Assembly: GCF_013318015.2 (NCBI RefSeq)
Contig: NZ_CP115841.1
Span: forward strand, 2,480,001-2,544,000
DNA: 64,000 bases
Origin: Agrobacterium tumefaciens
GTDB taxonomy: Bacteria > Pseudomonadota > Alphaproteobacteria > Rhizobiales > Rhizobiaceae
Direction: 5' to 3'
Below the pieces are notes generated by a model. The model was not told the DNA's origin. It saw only the letters and a program-made list of their open reading frames with translations, and searched no databases. The position numbers and the translations under genes were made by a program. This document shows positions 40,189-48,685 of this stretch, piece by piece (within the stretch, counting starts at the first letter, position 1; every line of letters begins with the position of its first letter).

Positions 40189-42767
40189 TCTGCGGCGATG
40201 GAATGCGGGTGCACGCCCGAAGGAATGCGGCAGGTGACGATGGTGCCGTTGCCGGGCCGGCTGTCGATGCTGACAGTGCCGTGATGGAGGCTGACGAAGC
40301 TTTCCACTATAGAAAGGCCAAGGCCAGCGCCGGTCCGCCGTCCGCCGTTGCCGCGCGTCTCGAAGCGGTCAAACACGGCCTTGAGCATGTCTTCGGGGAT
40401 ACCCGGTCCCTTGTCTGCCACCGAGAACAGGAAGTCACCCTCGCTGCGCTGGCATGAAAGCTGAACGGAAGACCCTTCCGGCGCAAAATTGATTGCATTG
40501 GTGAGGAGCTTGATGAGGATCTGCTTCAGGCGCTGGTGATCCGCCACCAGACTACCGAGATGCGCGGGTGCGACGATCTCGAGCGAAATACCGCTTTCCT
40601 GTAGCCGGTCGGCAATCTGCACCGAAACGTCATCGAGCAATTCGTTGAGATCGTTTTCCGAATAGTTCAGCTGCATGATGCCAGCATCGACGGTCGCGAG
40701 ATCGAGGATGTCGTTGACGATGGTCAGAAGAACCGAGGAAGAGGTGGAAATATGGTCGAGATATTCTGCCTGCCGGTCCGTCAATTCTCCAATACCCGGG
40801 GTCTTCAGGAGATCGGTGAAGCCAATGATATTGGTCAGCGGCGAGCGCAACTCATAAGAGACGTGCTGCACGAAATCGTTCTTCAGCTCGTCGGCCTTGA
40901 GCAGTGCGTCGTTCTTTTCCTTGAGCGCCCGCTCGGCCCGCACGCTGTCAGTCATGTTGACGAATGTCAGCATGGTCTGCGCATCCGGCAGCGGAATAAT
41001 GGCGTAGTCTAAGACGAGGCCGGAGAGTAGCTCCAGCGTTCCCTGCCTCGACGGGCGTTCATCGTCAAAGCTGGTGATGAACTGGCTGAAAGAGCGCCAG
41101 CCATCCGGCTTGTCGTAGGATTGCGTGCAGGCGGCCTCAACGGCGCGGATGTGGGTTCCAGTTTCCGCCTGCTCGGCGGTAACGCCCCAGAGGGCCCTGA
41201 ATGCCGGGTTGGAAAGGCGAATACGTCCGTCCGCACCAAACACTGCAACACCTTCGGCCAGATGGTCGATGGTTTCGCCCTGCACCTTCACCAAGGTGTT
41301 GTAACGCATCTGCAGATCGACCTGTTCGGTCAGGTTCTCGAAGACCCATGTCGCGCCACCCTGCGGGTGGGCGGTCGCGATAACCCGCAACGTCTGGCCG
41401 TTGGGCAGGTGCCACAGATCGGTCTTGGTATCGAGAGAGCGGTAAACGGAGAGTGCCGTCTCTTTCCAGTTTTTCCAGTTCAGCTGCTCGGGCAATTTGC
41501 CGGCGGTGCGCAGCCTGTCGAGAATCTCGGAATTATCGGGGCCGGATTCCAGGAAAACCAGATCGAATCCCCACAGGCTGGCAAAGGCCTGATTGTAGAA
41601 TTGCAGCCGCTGCCGGCCGTCGAAAATGGCGACGGGCGTTGCGAGATGATCCAGCGTTTCGGCGTGGCTTTTCAGAACCCGTTTCATTTCCTCGCGGGTG
41701 GTTTCCGCTTCGGTAGCATCGATGGCGATGCCTGCAGAACCGCCCGCCGTCTTGATATCGACAACGTCGAAGAAGGTACGGTTTCCGGAAACCACCGTCG
41801 AAATGCGATCGTGATAGGGGGAACTCGGCGTAGCGGCCGCACGTATCTTCTGCCGGGTAACGGTGTTCAGAAGCTCGCGTTTCTCCTGAATGGTCTGTTC
41901 GGCATCGCGCGCATCCACAGCGTGCGCATAGGCGTGGTTCACCCATATGAGTTCGCCTTCGCCATTGCGCCGCCAGACGGGCTGTTCGATCGAATCGAGA
42001 AGTTCCTGAAAGGTGGAGACCGAGGCGATCAGGCGCTCGCGCTCCACCTGCAATTCGGCCAGTTCGGCGCGCAGGTTGTTGAGGGCGACGAACCGCGCGA
42101 AGGCATTGCCGCCGGAAACCCGGCCTTGAACTTCAATGACTTCGCCGCGCTGCGTTTCGATGGTCAGATCGAAACTCTGTGCGTGGCTGCGAAGTTTTTC
42201 GAGGGATTTTTCAAGCTGGCTCGCGGATGATGGCTTCAGCCAGCGCCCGAAGGCCAGAAAATCGTGATCCGCCTGCGGTGCGCCCGTCTCTACGGGCAGT
42301 TGCCCCAGGAATTCGGGGCGCTTGTCCACGCCGTCCCAGATGACGATGCGCCGGCTCTTGTCGGAGATAAGCGCCTCGTATTTCGCGATCTTGTGGTGGG
42401 ATTCTGCCAGCGCCTTGCGGTATTCACCGCTCTCCGCCTCGATATTACCGCGTTGGCGCACCAGCCAGACGACGGAAAATAGCGTGGCCGAAAGCATGCC
42501 GACAAAAAGCGAATAGGTGATGGTTTCTCCGGATGAAAACAGCCGCGCGCCGGTCTTTGCGACAAGACCGTCCTGCGCCAGCGCCACATTTGCAGAGCCG
42601 GCGAGAACCGTGCCGGACATCAGGACGGGAAGCCGCGAAAATCTTGTCCGCACAGCACTGATCGCCAGCCGGCAACGCGCCATGGCCGCGCCCAATGCCA
42701 CGCCAGCATGCGTGTTTTCAACGCGTTGAACTGTCTGCTCGCGCAGATCCGAATTGTGAACCGTCAT
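40185..42767 (-). CDS. divL: DivL-like tyrosine-H-box PAS sensor pseudokinase
   Basis: 860 residues. A membrane segment lies at about residues 85-103, then a PAS-rich middle (WRRNGEGELIWVNHAYA, VAIFDGRQRLQFYNQAFASLWGF, VAVFGADGRIRLSNPAFRALWG). The C-terminal kinase core has an H-box reading VSYELRSPLTNI, with Tyr638 where histidine is normally phosphorylated; the codon is at 40854-40856. The ATP-binding N-box (LTNAINFAPEG), DKGPGIPED and GAGLGLSIV are intact. This is the signature of DivL, which works with CckA and DivK in the CtrA cell-cycle pathway. It starts the operon ending at trxA. The 208 bp upstream hold the ahcY terminator. Confidence 0.9.
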   Translation of the reverse strand: MTVHNSDLREQTVQRVENTHAGVALGAAMARCRLAISAVRTRFSRLPVLMSGTVLAGSANVALAQDGLVAKTGARLFSSGETITYSLFVGMLSATLFSVVWLVRQRGNIEAESGEYRKALAESHHKIAKYEALISDKSRRIVIWDGVDKRPEFLGQLPVETGAPQADHDFLAFGRWLKPSSASQLEKSLEKLRSHAQSFDLTIETQRGEVIEVQGRVSGGNAFARFVALNNLRAELAELQVERERLIASVSTFQELLDSIEQPVWRRNGEGELIWVNHAYAHAVDARDAEQTIQEKRELLNTVTRQKIRAAATPSSPYHDRISTVVSGNRTFFDVVDIKTAGGSAGIAIDATEAETTREEMKRVLKSHAETLDHLATPVAIFDGRQRLQFYNQAFASLWGFDLVFLESGPDNSEILDRLRTAGKLPEQLNWKNWKETALSVYRSLDTKTDLWHLPNGQTLRVIATAHPQGGATWVFENLTEQVDLQMRYNTLVKVQGETIDHLAEGVAVFGADGRIRLSNPAFRALWGVTAEQAETGTHIRAVEAACTQSYDKPDGWRSFSQFITSFDDERPSRQGTLELLSGLVLDYAIIPLPDAQTMLTFVNMTDSVRAERALKEKNDALLKADELKNDFVQHVSYELRSPLTNIIGFTDLLKTPGIGELTDRQAEYLDHISTSSSVLLTIVNDILDLATVDAGIMQLNYSENDLNELLDDVSVQIADRLQESGISLEIVAPAHLGSLVADHQRLKQILIKLLTNAINFAPEGSSVQLSCQRSEGDFLFSVADKGPGIPEDMLKAVFDRFETRGNGGRRTGAGLGLSIVESFVSLHHGTVSIDSRPGNGTIVTCRIPSGVHPHSIAAE

Positions 42768-42904
42768 CCCCGGTCTGTCTCCGTCCTATGTGCCGCATCT
42801 TCGACAAGACATCCCATTTCGTCCCCGCCGCCCTATGGCGTGTCCGAATCAAGTTCGATGACAATACCGTCTTCATAAATCTGCGGAAAGGGAGCGCGCA
42901 AAAA

Positions 42905-42938
42905 AGATGCCGTGCGCTTTGTCAAGCGCACGGCATCT
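42905..42938 (-). terminator. ahcY terminator
   Basis: A 15-bp perfect stem (42905-42919 with 42924-42938) with a 4-nt loop is followed on the minus strand by a run of six U. This is one of the strongest hairpins in the window and sits 38 bp after the ahcY stop. Confidence 0.92.
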
Positions 42939-42975
42939 ACATATTGTGTAATTTCAGTGGATATTAACTATGAAA

Positions 42976-44376
42976 TTAATATCTGTAGTGTTCTGCCTTG
43001 AACGGACCCTGCTTCGAGATGCCGATATAATCAGCCTGAAGGTCGGAAAGTTCGGTCAGGCGCACGCCAAGCTTCTCGAGATGAAGGCGTGCAACCTTTT
43101 CGTCGAGGTGCTTCGGCAGCACGTAGACTTCGTTCTTGTATTCACCCGGCTTGGTGAAAAGCTCGATCTGGCCCAGCACCTGGTTGGTGAACGACGCCGA
43201 CATGACGAACGAAGGGTGACCTGTGGCATTGCCAAGGTTCAGCAGGCGGCCTTCGGACAGCAGGATGATGCGGTTGCCCTTCGGGAACTCGATCATGTCG
43301 ACCTGCGGCTTGATGTTTGTCCACTTGAGGTTACGCAACGAAGCGACCTGAATTTCATTGTCGAAATGGCCGATATTGCCGACGATGGCCATGTCCTTCA
43401 TCTCGCGCATGTGCTCGATGCGGATAACGTCCTTGTTGCCGGTGGTGGTGATGAAGATGTCAGCGGAAGACACAACGTCTTCCAGGCGAACGACCTCGAA
43501 ACCGTCCATGGCGGCCTGAAGCGCGCAGATCGGGTCGATTTCCGTGACCTTCACGCGGGCGCCAGCGCCCTGCAGCGAGGCGGCGGAACCCTTGCCGACA
43601 TCGCCGTAACCGCAGACCACGGCAACCTTGCCAGCCATCATCACGTCGGTTGCGCGGCGAATGCCGTCTACCAGCGATTCCTTGCAGCCGTATTTGTTGT
43701 CGAACTTGGACTTGGTGACGCTGTCGTTAACGTTGATGGCCGGGAAGGGCAGGAGGCCCTTCTTGGCAAGATCGTAGAGACGATGAACGCCTGTCGTCGT
43801 TTCTTCCGTCACGCCCTTCAGCGCGTCACGCTGCTTGGTGAACCAGCCGGGGCAAGCCTTGAGGCGCTTGTTGATCTGCGCGAAAAGAATTTCCTCTTCT
43901 TCCGAACCGGGGTTGGAAAGAACGTCCTCACCGGCTTCGGCGCGCGCGCCGAGCAGAATGTACATTGTGGCATCGCCGCCATCGTCGAGGATCATGTTGG
44001 AGAGGCCGCCATCGGTCCACTGGAAGATCTTGTCGGTATATTCCCAATATTCCGTCAGGCTCTCACCCTTGACCGCGAAAACAGGAATGCCGGCCGCTGC
44101 AATGGCTGCTGCGGCATGGTCCTGCGTCGAGAAGATGTTGCAGGACGCCCAGCGAATGTCCGCGCCCAGTTCCTTCAGCGTCTCGATCAGAACGCCGGTC
44201 TGGATCGTCATGTGAAGAGAACCGGTGATACGTGCGCCCTTCAGGGGCTTGCTCTCGCCGAATTCCTTGCGGCAGGACATAAGGCCAGGCATTTCGGTTT
44301 CGGCGATGTCCAGTTCCTTGCGGCCGAATGCGGCAAGGTTGATATCGGCGATGATGTAGTCCTTCTCAAGGCTCAT
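42976..44376 (-). CDS. ahcY: S-adenosylhomocysteine hydrolase
   Basis: 466 residues, the length of the proteobacterial form with an insertion of about 40 residues. [22 protein letters not shown] holds the substrate His and Thr, and [21 protein letters not shown] is the NAD site. The C-terminal KAEHYRY supplies the Lys/Tyr contacts to NAD in the partner subunit. It splits SAH to adenosine and homocysteine, keeping methylation going. It is 129 bp downstream of ptsH; that gap holds an inverted repeat and a probable own promoter. No SAH riboswitch was recognised. Confidence 0.97.
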   Translation of the reverse strand: MSLEKDYIIADINLAAFGRKELDIAETEMPGLMSCRKEFGESKPLKGARITGSLHMTIQTGVLIETLKELGADIRWASCNIFSTQDHAAAAIAAAGIPVFAVKGESLTEYWEYTDKIFQWTDGGLSNMILDDGGDATMYILLGARAEAGEDVLSNPGSEEEEILFAQINKRLKACPGWFTKQRDALKGVTEETTTGVHRLYDLAKKGLLPFPAINVNDSVTKSKFDNKYGCKESLVDGIRRATDVMMAGKVAVVCGYGDVGKGSAASLQGAGARVKVTEIDPICALQAAMDGFEVVRLEDVVSSADIFITTTGNKDVIRIEHMREMKDMAIVGNIGHFDNEIQVASLRNLKWTNIKPQVDMIEFPKGNRIILLSEGRLLNLGNATGHPSFVMSASFTNQVLGQIELFTKPGEYKNEVYVLPKHLDEKVARLHLEKLGVRLTELSDLQADYIGISKQGPFKAEHYRY

Positions 44377-44467
44377 GAAGTTCTCCAGATCAGAAATGCC
44401 ATGCCTATTGGCCCGGCTTTTAAACGTAGCAGCGGTTTAGCAGGCCAAAAACGATCTGGCAATAACG

Positions 44468-44495
44468 ATATAAAGAAGTCTTTATGTCTTTATAT
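44468..44495. promoter_or_regulatory. Candidate operator upstream of ahcY (ATATAAAGA / TCTTTATAT inverted repeat)
   Basis: ATATAAAGA (44468-44476) and TCTTTATAT (44487-44495) are perfect inverted 9-mers, with a third copy TCTTTAT (44479-44485) between them. It lies about 90 bp before the ahcY start. An ArsR-type SAH-responsive repressor (SahR) is a possible reader; this is an inference. Confidence 0.55.
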
Positions 44496-44505
44496 GGGGG
44501 CGGGG

Positions 44506-44781
44506 TCAGGCTTCTTCGCCGAAGCGGTCCGCAACAAGTGCCTCAAGTGCGGCGAGCGCCTCTTCCGCCTGGTTGCCGCTCGCCTCGACATAGACACTGC
44601 ATCCCGGGCTGGCCGCCAGCATCATCAGACCCATGATGGAGGTGCCGCCAACGGTCATTCCGTCCTTCGACACCGTAATCGTCGCGTCGAAACCCTCGAC
44701 CATCTGCACGAATTTTGCAGATGCCCGGGCGTGGAGACCGCGCTTGTTGATGATCGGCAATTCCCGGGAGTGAGGCGACAT
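44506..44781 (-). CDS. ptsH: Phosphocarrier protein HPr
   Basis: 91 residues. INKRGLHARASAKFVQM carries the phosphorylated histidine, and GGTSIMGLMMLAAS includes the serine that HPr kinase modifies. In Rhizobiales this HPr works in an incomplete PTS with EI-Ntr and EIIA proteins and no sugar permease, so its role is regulatory. It lies 12 bp after the EIIA gene in the chvI-chvG-hprK-EIIA-HPr run. Both phosphorylation sites being present fits the hprK two genes upstream. Confidence 0.94.
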   Translation of the reverse strand: MSPHSRELPIINKRGLHARASAKFVQMVEGFDATITVSKDGMTVGGTSIMGLMMLAASPGCSVYVEASGNQAEEALAALEALVADRFGEEA

Positions 44782-44793
44782 GGGGCTGACTTC

Positions 44794-45195
44794 TTATTTG
44801 CCGCTTAAAACGCGGCTGGCGACGTTGATGTATTTGCGACCGGCGTCGGATGCGTCCTGGAGCGCCTTGTCCATGTTGTCTTCGCTGCGAACGCCTGCGA
44901 GTTTTATCAGCATGGGAAGATTGACCCCGGCGATGACTTCGACATTGCCGTTGTTCATGACGGAGATGGCGAGATTGGACGGTGTGCCACCGAACATATC
45001 CGTCAGAATAATGACGCCATTTCCATCATTGACGCGCGTAACGGCGTCGATGATATCCTGCCGGCGCTGATCCATGTCGTCTTCGGGACCGATACAAACC
45101 GTCTCGATCAATTTCTGGGGACCGACGACATGCTCCAACGCATGGCGAAACTCCTCAGCCAGCTTGCCATGGGTGACAAGCACTAGTCCGATCAT
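44794..45195 (-). CDS. PTS EIIA component, mannose family
   Basis: 133 residues. IGLVLVTHGKLAEEFRHALE has the active-site His9, and VIILTDMFGGTPSNLAI is the EIIA-Man signature. There are no EIIB, EIIC or EIID partners nearby, so it is unlikely to move sugar. In Rhizobiales the protein, often named manX or EIIA-Man, is the end point of a regulatory phosphorelay through HPr. It lies between hprK and ptsH, with a 125-bp gap to hprK that I could not assign to any feature. Confidence 0.92.
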   Translation of the reverse strand: MIGLVLVTHGKLAEEFRHALEHVVGPQKLIETVCIGPEDDMDQRRQDIIDAVTRVNDGNGVIILTDMFGGTPSNLAISVMNNGNVEVIAGVNLPMLIKLAGVRSEDNMDKALQDASDAGRKYINVASRVLSGK

Positions 45196-45320
45196 GAAAT
45201 GCTCCCTTGCACACGCACTCTCATTGCCGACTATCGCAACGCGGCAATCCTGTCCATCGGTGGGATTTCATCTTGATGAGGAAAATGCGAATCGCAAGCC
45301 TAAAATCGCCTGAATCATGG

Positions 45321-45785
45321 TCACTTCACGTTCGTTTTAAAAAGATTTTGAGCAAGTGCAGCAAATTTTCCATAGGGCGTAAGACTGGAAAGCGGAATAC
45401 GCAGAAGCGGAAGATGCCCGCCGCAGGGCAGCAACAACACCTCGTCATCTTCCGGAAGTCTTGGATTTTCCGGTGAAAGAACTGTCGTAACGGCGAAATT
45501 TAGTCCGGCGCTCGGGACGCTGTTGACGTTAACGATGCCGCTGCCGCGCAATTCCAGTAGTCCGGCTATTGCCTCCGGCCGCTCGGCGATAATGTTTTCG
45601 CCGTCGCGATACACGAAAATCTGATCATCCGCGATCAGTGCCGCCGGCAATCCGCACCGTTGCGCCTCCGTCAGAAAGCTGAAAGCAAGCTCGCTTTTGC
45701 CGCTGCCGGAAGGTCCGGTGAAAAGAATGCCGGTGTTGTCGACGACAATGGCGGTTGCGTGCAGGTTGAAGCGTTCAGCGTTCAT
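45321..45785 (-). CDS. hprK: Short HPr kinase/phosphorylase HprK (catalytic domain only)
   Basis: 154 residues against about 310 in Firmicutes. Only the C-terminal catalytic domain is present: P-loop TGPSGSGKSELAF at about residues 23-35, ALIADDQIFVYRDG, then LLELRGSGIVNV. The N-terminal MurF-like domain is missing, as in other alphaproteobacteria. It should phosphorylate HPr on serine. Its start overlaps the chvG stop by 11 bp, which ties the sensor kinase and the PTS relay into one transcript. Confidence 0.92.
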   Translation of the reverse strand: MNAERFNLHATAIVVDNTGILFTGPSGSGKSELAFSFLTEAQRCGLPAALIADDQIFVYRDGENIIAERPEAIAGLLELRGSGIVNVNSVPSAGLNFAVTTVLSPENPRLPEDDEVLLLPCGGHLPLLRIPLSSLTPYGKFAALAQNLFKTNVK

Positions 45786-47565
45786 GGGTTTCGGCCGCCG
45801 GCAGCGACAGGGTGAAGCGCGCGCCTGATATCACGCCGTATTTGTCGACGACATTTTCTGCCCTGAGGCTGCCGCCATGGGCTTCGGCGATCTGGCGGCT
45901 GATGGAAAGGCCAAGGCCGGAATTCTGGCCGAAACCTTCGCTTGCCGGTCGATCGGTGTAGAAGCGCTCGAAAATCCGGTCGATATCCTCGGCCTGAATG
46001 CCGGGGCCATTGTCTTCCACCTGCACGATGCAGCGGTCCTTGTGACGGGAAAGGCGCACGGTGATGCGGCCGCTTTCCTCGGAAACGAAAGAGCGTGCAT
46101 TCTCGATCAGGTTGGTGACAATCTGCCCGATGCGAAGATCGTGACCGTTCACGACGAAGGAGGTTTTGGCTCCCGCCTTCCGGTCGGCGACATAGTCGAT
46201 CGCCACGCTCTTTTTCTTTGTGCTGATCTGGCGGGAGATATCCACCAGACCCTTCATAAGAACGTCGAGATCCAGCGGCGATGCATCGACGCGCGCCAGT
46301 TCGGCATCGAGCCGCGAGGCATCCGAAATATCGCTGATCAGGCGGTCGAGGCGGCGGACATCGTGGAAGATGATCTCGGTCAACCGCTGTTTGGACTCCT
46401 CCGTCTTGGCACGCGGCAACGTTTCCACGGCGCTGCGCAGCGAAGTCAGCGGGTTCTTGAGCTCGTGGCTGACATCGGCGGCGAAACTTTCGATTGCGTC
46501 GATACGGTCGTAAAGCGCCGTCGTCATTTCACGAAGCGCTATGGAAAGGTTGCCGATTTCATCCTGACGCGCCGAAAAGTCCGGTATTTCTTCACGGGTT
46601 CTGGCCCCGCGACGCACGCGGATCGCAGCCGCCGAAAGCCGCCGGAGCGGCGTGGCGATGGTGGATGACAACAAAAGGGAAAGTACGATGTTGACGAGTG
46701 TGGCGATGCCGAACACGCGCATGATGGCAAGGCGCTCCGCATGCACGATCTTGTCGATATCGCCGGCCTGCGTGGACAGGAGCAGAACCCCGAGCACGGC
46801 CCGGAAGCGCTGCACCGGCACGGCGACCGAAACGATCAGCTCACCCTTTTCCGTAACGCGAACGACTGCGCCGCGCACGCCGGTCAGCGCATTCATCACC
46901 TCCGGATAGATCGAGCCGTCGCCACCTGGCGCTTCCTTGTATTGCGGCAGGCTGCTCGGTTGCAGCATGCGGTTGAACATGCTGGTGAACCATTCACCCC
47001 AGGTCTGGGTTTCCGGCGTCACCGGCGGCAGATCGAAGCGCAGGACCTGGCCGCGTGAATAGAGATGGCGGGAATCGAGAAGCAGGTTGGCATCGGCATC
47101 GAAAAGCCGAGCGCGGGTCCGTGTCGGCGAAATCAGCCGGCGCAGCACCGGCGCCACCCGTTCCGGATTGATCGGGAAACTCAAGTCCTCGTCATTGGGG
47201 GCGGGCGTGATGCTTTGCCCCGCCTGCAATTCCAGCAGCTTTTCCGGATTGATGGTGATGGAGTTGGTATCCACCGAGGCGGAGGCCGAGATGGCACCGG
47301 CGATGATCTCGCCCTGCGTCAAAAGGCTTTCCACCCGCGCATCGATCAGCCCCTCGCGGAACTGGTTGAGGTAGAGAATGCCACCGACCAGAACGACCGT
47401 CGCGGCCACGTTGAAGAAGAGGATGCGGCGCGTGAGGCTGGAAAACACAGCATTGCCAAAAATGCGTCGGACGATCGTCAGTGGATGGATACGATGGCGG
47501 CGTTCGCTGCCGCGATCTTCGGCATCGTCACTGTCCGAGACGGTTTCCGGCGTTTTCTTCAACAA
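45775..47565 (-). CDS. chvG: Sensor histidine kinase ChvG (ExoS)
   Basis: 596 residues. The first membrane segment is at about residues 44-66 (ILFFNVAATVVLVGGILYL). A periplasmic sensor region of about 210 residues follows, then a second segment (FGIATLVNIVLSLLLSSTI), HAMP, and the H-box FAADVSHELKNPLTSL with a normal histidine. DNGPGIQAEDID and GLGLSISRQIAEAHGG bind ATP. In Agrobacterium and Sinorhizobium this kinase responds to acid and envelope stress, is held down by periplasmic ExoR, and controls virulence or succinoglycan genes. Confidence 0.95.
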   Translation of the reverse strand: MLKKTPETVSDSDDAEDRGSERRHRIHPLTIVRRIFGNAVFSSLTRRILFFNVAATVVLVGGILYLNQFREGLIDARVESLLTQGEIIAGAISASASVDTNSITINPEKLLELQAGQSITPAPNDEDLSFPINPERVAPVLRRLISPTRTRARLFDADANLLLDSRHLYSRGQVLRFDLPPVTPETQTWGEWFTSMFNRMLQPSSLPQYKEAPGGDGSIYPEVMNALTGVRGAVVRVTEKGELIVSVAVPVQRFRAVLGVLLLSTQAGDIDKIVHAERLAIMRVFGIATLVNIVLSLLLSSTIATPLRRLSAAAIRVRRGARTREEIPDFSARQDEIGNLSIALREMTTALYDRIDAIESFAADVSHELKNPLTSLRSAVETLPRAKTEESKQRLTEIIFHDVRRLDRLISDISDASRLDAELARVDASPLDLDVLMKGLVDISRQISTKKKSVAIDYVADRKAGAKTSFVVNGHDLRIGQIVTNLIENARSFVSEESGRITVRLSRHKDRCIVQVEDNGPGIQAEDIDRIFERFYTDRPASEGFGQNSGLGLSISRQIAEAHGGSLRAENVVDKYGVISGARFTLSLPAAETHER

Positions 47566-47617
47566 GTCTATGTCCTCGCCACCACAATTCCGGTGGTCTC
47601 TCCCGATTGCGGCTCGT

Positions 47618-48346
47618 TCAAGCCGCTTCGCGGAAGCGATATCCTACGCCATAAAGCGTTTCAATCATATCGAAGTCACCATCGACCAGTTTGAACTTCT
47701 TGCGAAGCCGCTTGATGTGGCTGTCGATCGTGCGGTCGTCAACATAGACCTGTTCGTCGTAGGCCGCATCCATCAGCGCGTCGCGGCTTTTCACCACGCC
47801 TGGCCGCTGTGCAAGCGAATGCAGGATAAGGAATTCGGTAACGGTCAGCGTCACCGGCTCGCCCTTCCAGGTGCAGGTGTGGCGTTCCTGATCCATGGCC
47901 AGCTGGCCGCGTTCGAGCGTGCGCGCCTGTTGATCAGCCGTCGGCTTCAGCGTGCTGCCGCCGGTCGCAGCGGAAGCCTCGCGGCTGCTGGCGCGGCGCA
48001 GGATGGCCTTGACGCGTTCCACCAGAAGGCGCTGCGAGAAGGGTTTTGTGATGAAATCGTCAGCACCCATCTTCAGGCCGAACAATTCGTCGATCTCTTC
48101 ATCCTTGGAGGTCAGGAAGATAACCGGTATATCCGATTTCTGGCGAAGACGCCGCAAAAGCTCCATGCCGTCCATGCGCGGCATCTTGATGTCGAAAATG
48201 GCGAGCTGCGGCGGACGGGCAATCAGTCCGTCAAGCGCGGAGGCGCCGTCCGTATACGTTTCGACCCGGTAGCCTTCGGCTTCGAGCGCGATCGATACCG
48301 AAGTGAGAATATTCCGGTCGTCGTCGACAAGCGCGATCGTCTGCAT
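47618..48346 (-). CDS. chvI: Response regulator ChvI (OmpR family)
   Basis: 242 residues from the ATG at 48346, preceded by GGAGA; an upstream in-frame ATG adds 15 residues not expected in ChvI. The receiver domain has [10 protein letters not shown] and the phosphorylated Asp in [13 protein letters not shown]. The C-terminal winged helix ends with [31 protein letters not shown]. It is the partner of ChvG and binds promoters of acid-response, exopolysaccharide and virulence genes. Its promoter shares the gap with divergent pckA. Confidence 0.95.
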   Translation of the reverse strand: MQTIALVDDDRNILTSVSIALEAEGYRVETYTDGASALDGLIARPPQLAIFDIKMPRMDGMELLRRLRQKSDIPVIFLTSKDEEIDELFGLKMGADDFITKPFSQRLLVERVKAILRRASSREASAATGGSTLKPTADQQARTLERGQLAMDQERHTCTWKGEPVTLTVTEFLILHSLAQRPGVVKSRDALMDAAYDEQVYVDDRTIDSHIKRLRKKFKLVDGDFDMIETLYGVGYRFREAA

Positions 48347-48685
48347 GTAGTTGGTCTCCATCGTCATTTTCTCGTAACTCCCGACATCCACCCAGCCAAG
48401 GTTGCGCGCCGCGAGCCACTCTCATGAGTATAAAGGTGGAACAAATTGTGGCAAAGGAAAACTCACAACCAAATCGCCTGGTGTGACTAGGCCAATTCCG
48501 GGAAAACGCCGCAGCTGGATTCTAATGCGTCTTCAACCGATTTAAAAAGAAATAAAATCTTTTAAATCGATTAATATATTGAAATCACTAAGTTATTTAA
48601 AGTTTCACTCTTGCGTTTCTAAAAGCCGCCACGTATTTTCCGTGAAAATTTCAACGGCCTTATCGTCATTTACAAGGAACGCGTC
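48347..48685. promoter_or_regulatory. chvI-pckA divergent intergenic region
   Basis: 339 bp with no supported gene. The left part (to about 48425) holds the chvI leader and ribosome site. The right part from 48535 is strongly AT-rich and contains the palindromic structure listed separately. Promoters for both genes must lie here, but no unambiguous -35/-10 pair could be chosen. Confidence 0.7.
48538..48575. promoter_or_regulatory. Candidate pckA operator (inverted repeat plus central-CG palindrome)
   Basis: CGATTTAAAA (48538-48547) and TTTTAAATCG (48560-48569) are perfect inverted 10-mers 12 nt apart. The right arm runs into AAATCGATTA, a central-CG palindrome of the kind LacI-family proteins bind. 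PckR, a LacI-family regulator, controls pckA in Sinorhizobium; linking it to this site is an inference. Confidence 0.5.

Noticed and set aside
44377..44467. SAH or SAM riboswitch before ahcY
   Set aside because: I looked for a leader with the conserved helices of known classes and found none; only the inverted repeat further upstream stands out.
42970..44808. 612-codon open frame on the plus strand opposite ahcY
   Set aside because: It lies wholly antisense to ahcY and ptsH, which have full family motifs. Long antisense frames arise from GC-rich third-position bias, and the translation shows no recognisable domain.
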